This document shows, one piece after another, positions 23,666 to 34,700 of a stretch of 64,000 nucleotides of DNA. The notes beneath the pieces were generated by a model. That model had not been told where the DNA came from. It saw only the letters and a program-made list of their open reading frames with translations, and made no database searches. The DNA comes from Hyperoplus lanceolatus (taxonomy: Eukaryota; Chordata; Actinopteri; Uranoscopiformes; Ammodytidae). Both the position numbers and the translations under genes were made by a program. Location: assembly GCA_026929865.2 (NCBI GenBank), contig CM049410.1, positions 17,994,501 through 18,058,500 on the forward strand, given 5' to 3'. Numbering within the stretch: position 1 is the stretch's first letter; each line of letters begins with the position of its first letter.

Positions 23666-25148
23666 ATGTTAATAGGAAACACACTCAGGTATGCATATCG
23701 TTTTCCTTGAAATCATATTTAAGGTAAGCTGGGATAATTAAATAATAAATGTTTCGCCTGAGGAACTGCATAAACAAACACATTGGGAATGGAGGGGACA
23801 ACATTAGAATGTGAAAACTGACAAATGAATCCCCTAGCACCCTCCCCAGAAAAAACTGATTTCAATCAAGATGAGTATGCTAAACACTGAGCGTTTAGTC
23901 ACTAAAAACATGTTTACAGAACCTAGCCTGTGTATAACCAATGGATTTTGTTTTGTCACTAAACATAGTTTTGTCAAGCGGCCCAACCAGCTATGCAGGT
24001 TTAGAGTGTTTTATCCCAACTGTGCACTGAAAAGAAAATCTGGTCTTAATACACAGCTTAGCATCTGTAAACTAGTAAGTAAACAAAGGGTATGTAAACA
24101 AAAAGGACCCACCTTGGCTAGTAACATGCAGGTTTACAGAGTGTAGGCTGTATATAACCATTGGATTTTTTTTTTAGTGACTAAACAGTTTCGTCAAGCG
24201 GCCCTGAATCAAGCTATGCAGTTTCACCCCGGCATCTTTTGTTTGTCTTCATCGTGCATATTTTATATCTGATGAGTCATGCCTTTAAGTGTCGGTATAT
24301 GATCACCTGGATAATTCAAGAGCCTGCTTCTGCCCCATACGCACACTTTCAGCAACTGAGAGAAAAAACATCTAATTTATGTAACAATCTGAATGGAAAT
24401 GTGAACAATGAAGTGGCGGTTAAGCTTTTAAGCCTTTTTCGTCATTTGTTAACAATTGCCTCTATGCTGAGAACATGATCAAACTATTTATTCATCTCAC
24501 GTTGGTATTATATACTATTTATGGTTGCCAGTGCCACATGCATTCTTTCTCACTCGCTATTTTAGTTGTTTCATCCATCTTTTTCTTTTGTTTGAGTCAG
24601 GTGGTCAAAGGCTACTTCTTGCTTCTGGGATGTCTATTTTAAAGAGGAAACTATAGCATGGTTATTCATTGTAGCAATCAATACTTAATTTTTTGTCCCT
24701 CTGTCAGCGAGAAAGGTTTGCTAATAAAGGGCTGGAGCATATCCCAGCATGCATTGGGTGAGAGAATGGGCACACTGGACACAAATAGAGCCTAACATAA
24801 TGCACGATTTCAGTAAATCTCATCTAAATGTTAATCTTATTCAATATATAAAATGCAAAACAATCCGCCATGTTCATTGGCTGTTACCAGAATACTAGTG
24901 AAGTAATAAACCATGACTAATTGAACTGTGTTTATTTTAATTAGTTGCAAACACTTTGGTAGAGTCCTCCTTTGTATGACCAGCCAAGCGTTAGACTAAT
25001 TAAGTTATTTATTTATTTATTTTAGATAATGTGTAAAGAAAGACCTGAGATATATTTCAGAGAAATTAATGTTTTTTTGTGGAAAATTTAATGATTACCC
25101 TTGAGCAAACTGGGCTGTTGCTGCAGCAAAATGATAACAGAAAAGAAA
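23666..25148. other. Unassigned sequence with a direct repeat
   Basis: A block around 23910-24003 (with TATAACCAATGGATTTTG and GTCAAGCGGCCC) is repeated at about 24126-24226, giving a direct repeat with a period of about 216 bp. Otherwise no gene or bounded element was recognised. Confidence 0.45.
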
Positions 25149-25730
25149 ATATCGAGGGCTTGGAGCAAAAGGGCGTAAGTGACAAATTTTGCGAAAAATT
25201 TTATATATCATTTTAAAGGTCTTGATAAGTTCTAACAAATGGTAAAATAATAACGTCACTATACATTTTACTTTTTGAAATAAAGGCTGAAAACATAAAG
25301 GCGTAAGTGAAAACCTTTGGTTGAGTTTGGAGCATAAAAGGCGTAAGTGCACCAGGCTTGGCGCACAAAAGGCGTAAGCGCATCATAAATAGGCTAAAAG
25401 AGCTGACAATATGGAGGGATTGCAGAAAAGACCAACATTTATACTACAGAAAAAGTGTTTTGAATATGTTTGGAGAACCTGATATACCCACATATGATGG
25501 AGAAAAAATGGACACTAAAATAAACATACTTTTTTTGAATTTTTTTTAATAATAATTTTTTTTTTTTTCACAAATATGAATTCATTGAAGCCTAATCTTT
25601 ATTTAAGTAAAGATTGCTTCAATATGCTGTTTTTTATTAAATATTCACAATAAATAAAAAGTTTGTTTTTGCTCTCCTGTAAAATTCTGAAAACGTCACT
25701 TACGCCCCTTTTGCGCCAAGCCCTTGATAT
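25149..25730. mobile_element. TIR element with repeated CGTAAGTG-type terminal motif
   Basis: The left end (ATATCGAGGGCTTGGAGCAA) and the right end read inwards (ATATCAAGGGCTTGGCGCAA) are inverted repeats of about 35 bp. The terminal core AAAGGCGTAAGTG recurs internally: 25168-25181, 25297-25309, 25336-25349 and 25367-25380 on the plus strand and 25697-25712 on the minus strand. The internal copies at 25325-25380 also repeat part of the GGCTTGG(C/A)GC terminus. A 63-codon frame at 25358-25549 is unrecognised. Superfamily is unknown and the target duplication unclear. Confidence 0.65.
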
Positions 25731-26310
25731 ATGACATCATAAGAATTTATTTAAAATGCAAACTATATCACAGCAGTAGGATGAAAGTACACATAATTGT
25801 AAAAGTGTGAACAATAATCACAGCCTTTTTGAATGAATGTAGAGATTTTACTTTGATACATGAGTAAATAATAAATAAAAACAAGATACATCGTGCAATA
25901 CACTGCAATGACAGGATAAGGAATTCCATAAAAAGAGAATATGAACAAATCACAAAAATTATGATGAAATTATGTAAAATAAACTAGTTTATTATCATAG
26001 AAAACATAGTAAAGATTATCGCTGCATTTTAGCATTGTCCAAACTCTTAAAGGGCCGGTATGCTCTTATACATAGCATGAACAGTTTCCGAAGACCCCAT
26101 CAACCTACACCTTTTTAGACATAAGAATTGGTCTCGGAACACCCAGTTTTTTCTTAGCGTACTGTAACCCAAGCCTATGGACTTGTTCTTAGATGCCAAC
26201 TTTAAAAGTGCTAGGAGATATAAGCAAAACAGTTTCATGATATTTGGCCACAACAAATCACAGGCATTTACTTCTCTCATTTTGTGCCTTTACACTCACT
26301 CACTCACTCA

Positions 26311-26350
<40 letters not shown>

Positions 26351-26690
26351 AGCAATTTCCTTCAGAACTACATGCATCAAATTCACACAATTAGGTAGCA
26401 GACTACTGTATGTGGTTGGCCAACTGCACAGACCAGTGAGCAGCGATTATACCACAGAAACTATCAAACTGTATTGAGTTTGGGAGTTGTGGACCGTTGT
26501 GTTGGCTTCCCGGTGTGAGCCATGCGTACCGACAGCCTGCACGGAGATTTTCCACCACACAGCATGACGGAACTGGAAAAGGTCAGCAACTATGATTAGT
26601 TTCTCACACTTCTTCGCCAAAGCACCTGCCACTGATGAGGCCGGACGTGTCAGTCTCCACACACAGAGGCATGCTGTTTCTTTTCTATTG
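25731..26690. other. Unassigned sequence with CA microsatellite
   Basis: (CACT)n followed by (CA)n runs from about 26292 to 26346. No gene recognised. Confidence 0.5.
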
Positions 26691-26694
26691 TTAA

Positions 26695-26950
26695 AGCTAT
26701 ATTGTGTAACTTCTGTTGCCCCCATGATGATGATATATTCTGCTGTACATCCAGGTTTCTTCTCGGCAGTAGAATTAACAACTGAAACATTTCATGGGCG
26801 CTTCTAAGGATTTTTCTGAGCTCCTGCACAAGTGTCGGGTGGTGAGTGTTGGGGAGCTGATAGGCTTAAACAATTTTGTATCAACTCATTTGGCAACGGC
26901 TTGAACGTAATCGACACTCATTTATATGAAAAAAGTTACGCACTGTAGCT
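26695..26950. mobile_element. Small TTAA-flanked MITE
   Basis: Imperfect 18-bp inverted ends (AGCTATATTGTGTAACTT at the left, AGCTACAGTGCGTAACTT inwards from the right) are bordered by TTAA at 26691-26694 and 26951-26954. The element is 256 bp with no coding. Ends share the AGC start and GTAACTT/GTAACAT end with the larger TTAA MITEs, so they may use related transposases. Confidence 0.7.
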
Positions 26951-26954
26951 TTAA

Positions 26955-28334
26955 ATTTTCCACAATCCAGATGGCATTGATCCCTTGTTTGCAGTTAATA
27001 CGAACTTAAGATATAAAGTAAATGAATGGTGGCAAAGAACCAGCAGGGATTTTTTTGAATGTGGTTTAGGAAATTAAGATAAAGCTTCTCTTTAAATATG
27101 CATGTAGTAGGAAATGTTGGCTCAAAACAGTGCAATTAGCTGTTCAATTTTTATGCAAGATTCCCTTTGAAGGTATACCGTCCTCTCAGGAGCTTTTTCT
27201 CTCCCTTTCTCTCTTTCTCTCTCTCCAGCTCACTCTCTCTCTCTTTGTATTCTCTTTCTCTCTGTCTAGAGGAGCTCTTCTTTGGTGAGTCAGCCAACAA
27301 AGAGAGCCAGACATCAATACTTGATCGGAGTCCAAGGCGGCCCACAGCTACCCAGCTCCACCAGCTGGTAGGGGCAGCTTCATGGTGCAGCGGGACTGGA
27401 AATAGACCGCACCGCTCACTGGCTCCAAGCATCCGGAAAGCCAGCAGGGTAGCGCTCGACGGTGCACAGTCAGGCATCCATCTTCTTAAATTATCCCAAA
27501 CACAACAAAAAAAAACAAAAATCAAATCAAAACTCTGCCTTATATCGAGCAGCTGAGGGATGTGCTTCTGTTCTGTGTTTGTAGAGAAGGTTTTGTTTGT
27601 TTGTTGGGAGTCCCGCAGGGGTTCTAAATGTGTTAAGTCCCATGTGAAACAATATGAGACAGCATCTGTCACATAAACTTCATCCTCCTCCATTTTTCTC
27701 GTACATTCTACATTCATAACAAAAGACGCGGCTCGGGAATTGACTTGGTCTCGCCGTAAATATACATCCATAGACTCAATTCTGAATCCGCTTTTTTTTT
27801 TGTTCTTGTACTTCCTGAAATGAATGCCCCAAACTAAACTTGGTGGTGGCAAATGAGAAATTGAGAAATGTGAATAAAACTAAAACTTAGTTAAATTAAA
27901 GCCCCTATTCATCCGTGAGGAGACATTCACACCCAACACAATTTAACATCCTCTGAAAGAGCTTTGTCTTGAGGCAACACGAAATGAAACTCCATTATCA
28001 TGCTATCAATTAATAAGAAAATCGGAATACCATTGAAAAATTATATCATGAATATATTGTGTCATCATCCATGAATGACAAGATAAAAAATAACCATTTA
28101 AAACTCAGAGATAAGAGAGGGCGGGCAAAGTTTATTGCACATTTGTGGAAAGGACTACGTTTTATTTGGAAAGTTTAAGAGTGCCAGAAAGACAATAAGC
28201 AACTTCAAATAGAAACTGTTGAATGGAATCGGTGAAGGAAGAAGAATTGCGGTTCTTTAATGAAGCAAAAGAAGAAATGCAATACTGTGAAAATACTACT
28301 CTGTTAGAAGGAGGGTTAGATGATTATTCGATTT
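26955..28334. other. Unassigned sequence with CT tract and an unexplained 233-codon frame
   Basis: A CT-rich tract runs at about 27188-27270. A 233-codon minus-strand frame spans 27852-27151, and a 129-codon plus-strand frame overlaps it (27167-27556). The minus-strand frame ends in low-complexity Arg/Glu from the CT tract and resembles no family I know. A plus-strand CCAG before CTCACTC near 27225-27229 looks like a splice acceptor, but pyrimidine tracts make such sites by chance. I do not call a gene. Confidence 0.3.
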
Positions 28335-28346
28335 CAAATCAAAATT

Positions 28347-31300
28347 CATCATCATCATCATCATCATCATCTTCAACCGCTTATCAGAAATCGGGTCGCG
28401 GGGGCAGCAGCTTGAGCAGGGAACCCCAAACTTCTCTTTCCCGGGCCACTTCAACCAGCTCTGACTGGGGGATCCCGAGGCGTTCCCAGGCCAGCGTGGA
28501 AATATAATCTCTCCACCTAGTCCTGGGTCTTCCCCGAGGCCTCCTCCCAGCTGGACGCTCCTGGAACACCTCCCTAGGGAGGCGCCCTGGGGGCATCCTT
28601 ACCAGATGCCCGAACCACCTCAACTGGCTCCTTTCAACGCAAAGGAGTAGCGGCTCTGCCCCGAGTTCCTCACGAATGACTGAGCTTCTCACCCTATCTC
28701 TAAGGGAGACGCCAGCCACCCTCCTGAGAAAGCCTATTTCGGCCGCTTGTACCCGCGACCTCGTTCTTTCGGTCATTACCCAGCCTTCATGACCATAGGT
28801 GAGGGTAGGAACAAAGATCGCCCGGTAGATCGAAAGCTTTGCCTTACGACTCAGCTCTCTTTTCGTCACAACAGTGCGGTAAAGCGAGTGCAAAACCGCC
28901 CCTGCTGCTCCGATTCTACGGCCAATCTCACACTCCATTGTTCCCTCACTCGCAAACAAGACCCCGAGGTACTTGAACTCCTTCACTTGGGGTAAGGACT
29001 CATTCCCTACCTGTAGTAGACAATCCATCGGTTTCCTGCTGAGCACCATGGCCTCCGATTTAGAGGTGCTGATCCTCATCCCAACCGCTTCACACTCGGC
29101 TGCAAACCGATCCAATGAGAGCTGAAGGTCACAGGCCGATGATGCCATCAGAACCACATCATCCGCAAACAGCAGAGATGAGATCTTCAGACCACCAAAC
29201 TGCAACCCCTCCCCACCACGACTACGCCTTGACATCCTGTCCATAAATATCACAAACAGGATTGGTGATAAAGCGCAGCCCTGGCGGAGGCCAACCCCCA
29301 CCGGAAACGAGTCTGACTTACTACCGAGAACCCGTACACAGCTCTCGCTTTGAGCGTACAGAGATTGGATGGCCCTGAGAAGAGACACCCTCACCCCATA
29401 CTCCCGCAGCACCCCCCACAGTATCTCCCGGGGAACCCGGTCATAAGCCTTCTCCAGATCCACAAAACACATGTAGACTGGATGAGCAAACTCCCAAGCT
29501 CCCTCTAGGATCCTTGCGAGCGTGAAGAGCTGGTCCGTTGTTCCGCGGCCAGGACGGAATCCGCATTGTTCCTCTTCAATCTGAGGTTCGACTATCGGCC
29601 GAACCCTCCTTTCCAGCACCTTGGAGTAGACTTTGCCGGGAAGGCTGAGAAGTGTGATACCCCGGTAGTTGGCACACACTCTCTGGTCCCCCTTTTTAAA
29701 AATAGGAACCACCACCCCGGTCTGCCACTCCTTCGGCACTGTACCCGACTTCCACGCAATGTTGAAGAGGCGTGTCATCCAAGACAGCCCCTCCACACCC
29801 ATTGCTTTCAGCATTTCTGGACGGATCTCATCAACCCCCGGGGCTTTGCCACTGTGGAGTTGTTTGACTACCTCAGTGACTTCCACCAGGGAAATTGACG
29901 ATGATCCCCCATCAGCCTCCAGCTCTGCCTCCAACATAGAGGGTGTGTTAGTCGGATTCAGGAGTTCCTCAAAGTGCTCTTTCCACCGACCGACTACCTC
30001 CTCAGTTGAGGTCAACAGCGTCCCATCCTTACTGTACACAGCTTGGATAGTTCCCCGCTTCCCCCTCCTGAGGTGCCGGACGGTCTTCCAGAAACACTTT
30101 GGTGCCGACCGAAAGTCCTTCTCCATGGTTTCTCCGAACTTCTCCCACACCCGCTGCTTTGCCTCTGACACGGCAGAAGCTGCAGCCCTTCGGGCCTGTC
30201 GGTGCCTTGCAACTGCCTCAGGAGTCCCCCGAGATAACATATCCCGGAAGCACTCCTTCTTCAGTCGGACGGCTTCCCTGACCACCGAGGTCCACCACGG
30301 CGTTCGAGGGTTACCGCCCCTTGAGGCACCTAAGACCTTGAGACCACAGCTGCCTGCCGCGGCTTCAGCAATGGAAGTTTTGAACATCGACCACTCGGGT
30401 TCAATGCCCCCAACCTCCACAGGGATGCTAGAAAAGCTCTGCAGGAGGTGCAAATTAAAGATCTCTTGAACAGGGGCCTCCGCTAGACGTTCCCAGTTCA
30501 CCCGCACTACCCGTTTGGGCTTACCAGGTCTGTCCAGAGTCTTCCCCCACCCTTTGACCCAACTCACAACCAGATGGTGATCAGTTGACAGCTCCGCCCC
30601 TCTCTTCACCCGAGTGTCCGAAACATGCGGCCTCAGATCAGATGATACGATCACAAAATCGATCATCGACCTTCGGCCTAGGGCGCTCTGGTACCATGTA
30701 CACTTATGAGCATCCTTATGTTCGAACATGGTGTTTGTTATAGACAAACCATGACCAGCACAGAAGTCTAACAACAAACGACCACTCGGGTTCAGATCGG
30801 GGAGGCCGTTCCTCCCAATCACGCCTTTCCAGGTGTCTCCATCATTGCCCACGTGCGCGTTAAAGTCTCCCAGCAGAACTATGGAGTCCCCTACCGGAGC
30901 CCCATGCAGGACTCCGTTCAGGGTCTCCAAGAAGGCCGAATACTCCGAACTGCTGTTTGGTGCATACGCACAAACAACAGTCAGAGTCTTCCCCCCCACA
31001 ACCCGGAGGAGTAGGGAGGCGACCCTCTCGTCCACCGGGGTAAACTCCAACGTAGTAGCGCCCAGCCGGGGGCTCGTGAGTATCCCCACACCGGCCCGGC
31101 GCCTCACACCTTGGGCAACTCCAGAGAAGAATAGAGTCCAACCCCTGTCCAGAAGTACGGTTCCAGAGCCAAGACTGTGCGTGGAGGTAAGCCCCACCAG
31201 ATCTAATTGGTAGCGCTCCACCTCCCGCACCAGTTCCGGCTCCTTCCCCCACAGCGAGGTGACGTTCCACGTCCCCAAAACCAGCCTCTGCCGCCCGGGT

Positions 31301-31721
31301 CTGGTCCATCGTGGTCCCCGCCCTTCACTGCCACCCTTTAGGCAGCGCACCCGACCCCAGCGGTTCCTCTGACGAGTGGTGGGCCCATCAGTTGTAGAGG
31401 GAGTTTGTGCCACGTAGCTTCTTCGGGCTGTGCCCGGCCGGGCCCCGTGGCAGACCCGGCCACCAGACGCTCGCAGGCGGGCCCCCTTTCTGGGCCTGGC
31501 TCCAGACGGGGGCCCCGGGCTTCCTCCGGGCAGGGTCACACTTCCTCTATCTCGTTTTTTCATGAGGTCTTTTTGAACCATTCTTAGTCGGGCCCCTCAC
31601 CCGAGACCACTTTGCCTTGGGAGACCCTACCAGGAGCACTAGGCTCCGGACAACACAGCTCTCAGGTTCACAGGGGCACACAAACCTCTCCACCACGGTA
31701 AGGTGATGGTTCCCGGAGAGG
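28347..31721 (-). mobile_element. Full-length RTE-clade LINE with 12-bp target duplication
   Basis: A perfect 12-bp direct repeat, CAAATCAAAATT, borders the element at 28335-28346 and 31722-31733. Read on the minus strand it has a short 5' UTR of about 140 bp, one ORF filling almost everything, and a very short 3' UTR ending GATAAGCGGTTGAAG plus an (ATG)n microsatellite (28347-28371). This compact plan with a microsatellite tail is typical of RTE LINEs such as fish Rex3-like elements. Completeness of the target duplication and of the ORF points to a recent insertion. Confidence 0.93.
28384..31581 (-). CDS. RTE LINE ORF2-like protein: AP endonuclease plus reverse transcriptase (1065 aa)
   Basis: This protein would nick target DNA and copy the element's RNA at the nick. 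The N-terminal 100 residues are Arg/Gly-rich and basic, fitting RNA or DNA binding. An apurinic-type endonuclease follows: GTWN (103-106), GDFNAH (238-243), RRSMIDFV (303-310) and the catalytic TDHH (333-336). The usual QE-type glutamate motif reads LTSTHS (131-136) instead, which could mean an altered or lost active-site acid. The reverse transcriptase spans about 575-880, with [39 protein letters not shown] and the catalytic FADD at 805-808. A C-terminal tail with GHLVRMP and RPRTRWRDY completes it. No stop or frameshift interrupts it, unlike the copy at 6098-7984. The start could be the first Met or a later one, since the N-terminus is poorly constrained. Confidence 0.9.
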   Translation of the reverse strand: MVQKDLMKKRDRGSVTLPGGSPGPPSGARPRKGARLRASGGRVCHGARPGTARRSYVAQTPSTTDGPTTRQRNRWGRVRCLKGGSEGRGPRWTRPGRQRLVLGTWNVTSLWGKEPELVREVERYQLDLVGLTSTHSLGSGTVLLDRGWTLFFSGVAQGVRRRAGVGILTSPRLGATTLEFTPVDERVASLLLRVVGGKTLTVVCAYAPNSSSEYSAFLETLNGVLHGAPVGDSIVLLGDFNAHVGNDGDTWKGVIGRNGLPDLNPSGRLLLDFCAGHGLSITNTMFEHKDAHKCTWYQSALGRRSMIDFVIVSSDLRPHVSDTRVKRGAELSTDHHLVVSWVKGWGKTLDRPGKPKRVVRVNWERLAEAPVQEIFNLHLLQSFSSIPVEVGGIEPEWSMFKTSIAEAAAGSCGLKVLGASRGGNPRTPWWTSVVREAVRLKKECFRDMLSRGTPEAVARHRQARRAAASAVSEAKQRVWEKFGETMEKDFRSAPKCFWKTVRHLRRGKRGTIQAVYSKDGTLLTSTEEVVGRWKEHFEELLNPTNTPSMLEAELEADGGSSSISLVEVTEVVKQLHSGKAPGVDEIRPEMLKAMGVEGLSWMTRLFNIAWKSGTVPKEWQTGVVVPIFKKGDQRVCANYRGITLLSLPGKVYSKVLERRVRPIVEPQIEEEQCGFRPGRGTTDQLFTLARILEGAWEFAHPVYMCFVDLEKAYDRVPREILWGVLREYGVRVSLLRAIQSLYAQSESCVRVLGSKSDSFPVGVGLRQGCALSPILFVIFMDRMSRRSRGGEGLQFGGLKISSLLFADDVVLMASSACDLQLSLDRFAAECEAVGMRISTSKSEAMVLSRKPMDCLLQVGNESLPQVKEFKYLGVLFASEGTMECEIGRRIGAAGAVLHSLYRTVVTKRELSRKAKLSIYRAIFVPTLTYGHEGWVMTERTRSRVQAAEIGFLRRVAGVSLRDRVRSSVIREELGAEPLLLCVERSQLRWFGHLVRMPPGRLPREVFQERPAGRRPRGRPRTRWRDYISTLAWERLGIPQSELVEVAREREVWGSLLKLLPPRPDF

Positions 31722-31733
31722 CAAATCAAAATT

Positions 31734-34700
31734 AAACAACGCAATTACCAAACTGCAGAGAGTACAATTAGGATCTACAAGATGCGGCGTCTGGCCATGG
31801 GTTCAAATAGCCATGTTAATGGTTTTACAAATTCATGACATCCTCCTGAGGTTCCACTCATGCATGCTCAATGCTCACCAATCAGAAGTGGCCCAAGGCG
31901 ACTGTGTATACGCCCACAAACAACAAGCATGTGAAGTGTCAATAAAATGTTGTGGTTCTGAAAAATGGTGTCTGCTGAGGTTTGTACAGCTAAAAGGTCA
32001 AGTGTAAGGAGTGACACATAAGGAAGCTACTATATTTCAGAGTTGTGTGTAGCTGTAACTCCATATGAAAAGAGGTCAGGAAGGCACTGTGAGGTAAAGT
32101 AGAATTTACGCGCTACCTCGCTAAAGAATATGGGTTTAAAATACTCTGAATGTTGGATAATAGATCATAGCCTACACCCTCAGTCAAGCTGCCCTCACAT
32201 TACTGAACACAGATTATCCATGTAGTATATCTTCTTGTGTGTATATATCTGCAATGTAACTGACTAGAATACTTAAAATGTTCATAGGCGTGTTTTTTGC
32301 CCATGATAAATCCTGTGTGTCAGATGGTGTTTAGAGGGAATAAGAGTATTTGACTGTTGATGAGCTGAGGTTTGTCATTTTGATATGTTACCTAGACATA
32401 TCCAACTACAACGGGCAGAACAGAAATAAATGTATTCGATGATGTTCTTTTTTTGCGTGCACGCTTCAAACGCATTACACTGAGTAGTTTTCCGTGGCTG
32501 CGCTTAAATACAGACATTAGTGTATGTTGTTCCTGTGATGATTCAGTGTTGGATGAACCTGGCTCCGGCTCCTGGAAGAAAACCATATAATTGCTGTGGA
32601 AATTGAAACAGAAAGCTGATGCGTGTCTGTGCCTGCCAGTTCAGATAGTCGCTCTCTTGATTATGACTGGCATTTTATATAAAACATTTTGCAAATCTCA
32701 TCTCGACTAACAACACAGCGTCCGATGGAGAGTCATTTGTGCCAGTTATACAGGGTGAATCTGTCTCATCCCTTCTGGTCTGAGCAGTCGTGACGGCAAA
32801 CAACAGTCCTCAACTCATTGTGGTGTTTATACCACCAGTCAACAAAGCTGTCTACTAGTACACACTTGTCTAATTAGTCCTGCACTATGGGGAATTTCTC
32901 TCCCTCATCCAAATCTAAATAGTGTGACGCTTGGCATAGCTGTGTGTGCTTTGTGCCGTGATCGTCCAAATGCGCAATCATCGAAGGGATTCATACCGAG
33001 CACAGATCTGAGAATTTGACTCCAGCTATAGCCTACCAGCTAAGAGCACTGTCTAGACTGTCAGTGTAACTATAAGGCATTAAAGAGAGATTGAGCCAAC
33101 ACTATAATCATAACCTTTATTCAACCGCACAGCCAGGGATGGAGAGATGCACAGCTGAGGAAATACATTTCTATTCATTCGCGAAATCCAAAAATGACTT
33201 GTTGAATTGGTCTTTAGGCTTGATGACACAAAAAGCTCTTATGCGTCATCATTATATTCTACCCACACGAGAGTTATAAAGTTAGAAGACAACATAACAT
33301 GCACAGTGTCTCCACGGCACCATCACTTTGATCAGCGGAGAGTGTCGTGCAGGGCTCAAATATAACAGTCACCAATTTAGTCCAAGCGATTAGTAAACTA
33401 TTGAGACCACCCACCACTTTGGCTGGGGACAGATTTGTGCTCTGCCGGTTTTTCTAGCAAAATGAACTTGTGTCACCACCTGTAATGCCAGGGACACGGC
33501 TTTCTACATTAAAAAACACTATCTATAGATCAGCGCGCAGCAGCAGTTAAGTTACTGTTCAAACAAAAAGAGCATTAAGGCTACGGCTTCAGATTAAAAG
33601 CATTTCATTGACTTTTCACAAACCCCAACCTCAGCGATTTTTAACAGCATCCAATAAGGGAGTGACCACAACTGTAGTAACCCGAAAGTGCCACTGGGGG
33701 TGGTACAAAGACAGAGCAGTTTTTCTTTGACTCACTTGTTAGACAGGCCGTTTTCAAAGTCTTATTAAACCTATTTACAGTCTGGTCCACAAAACCATTT
33801 TAGTCTGTGTGTTTAGGTCATATCTCCATGACAACACTGAGGGTGGGTGAATTTTTTTGGACCACGCTAGTTTTTATTTTATCGGAGGTTAAAATGTATT
33901 GCCGCGAACTCTTGAGTGACAGCTCTCCGCCCGTTGTCCCTCACTTAGTTGATAGTTAGTGGCATTACTTTTTGGTCAGAGTAAGGTTTTATGCATCAAA
34001 TTGTACCGGAAGAGCTATCTACTAGGCCAAGTGTCACCGCCGATTAATGGCTTGGCATGCGTACGATTTTGGTCTGTTTTCTCCGAAAGCATGTGTGTGA
34101 AGTTTTCAAATCAATTGTGTCTGAATTTGGAAACTTTTGAAACCGCTAAGGGGAAAACGCTTGTGTTTTCACCGTGTAAACCACCTACTTTAATGCATCA
34201 CCCCTTTCCTTTACAATCCTTATTCAATACCACTTTATGTCATGGACCCTCAGGAGAATTCAAAAAGCCCTCTCCATTTCCCACGGGTCTCTGGGCTCAG
34301 CTTGCAAGAGCAACCTACTGTCAGAGCGGGAATCCCCCAGAGAAACGTCCTCCTCACTGGGACACTTTCACTCACAAGTGAACTGTGCCGTGCCAAACTG
34401 AGCACGTGTGAGCCTTTAGACAGCACAGCATTACTACAAAAAGAACACTTCTGACCATGGTGCAGAGACTGTTGTTGTAGCTAGTGAAAACAATTGTGGG
34501 GGGGTGGGGGGAGTCTCTAAACTACACACATATAGCCACACATCCACACACAAACACATACATTCATATACACGCACACGCGCACACACACACACACAGC
34601 CATAAACTGAAAATTCCTGTCAAAGTGACAAACAGGCAAAGCTGCCGTCTGCTTCACTGGACACTGTGCACCTGAGTCTCGGGCCTCACGCCTGAATGCT

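Noticed and set aside
29566-31213. Plus-strand frames of 110, 266 and 126 codons opposite the RTE ORF, also 7282-7885
   Set aside because: Antisense shadows of the RTE coding sequence; they are duplicated in both copies because the LINE is.
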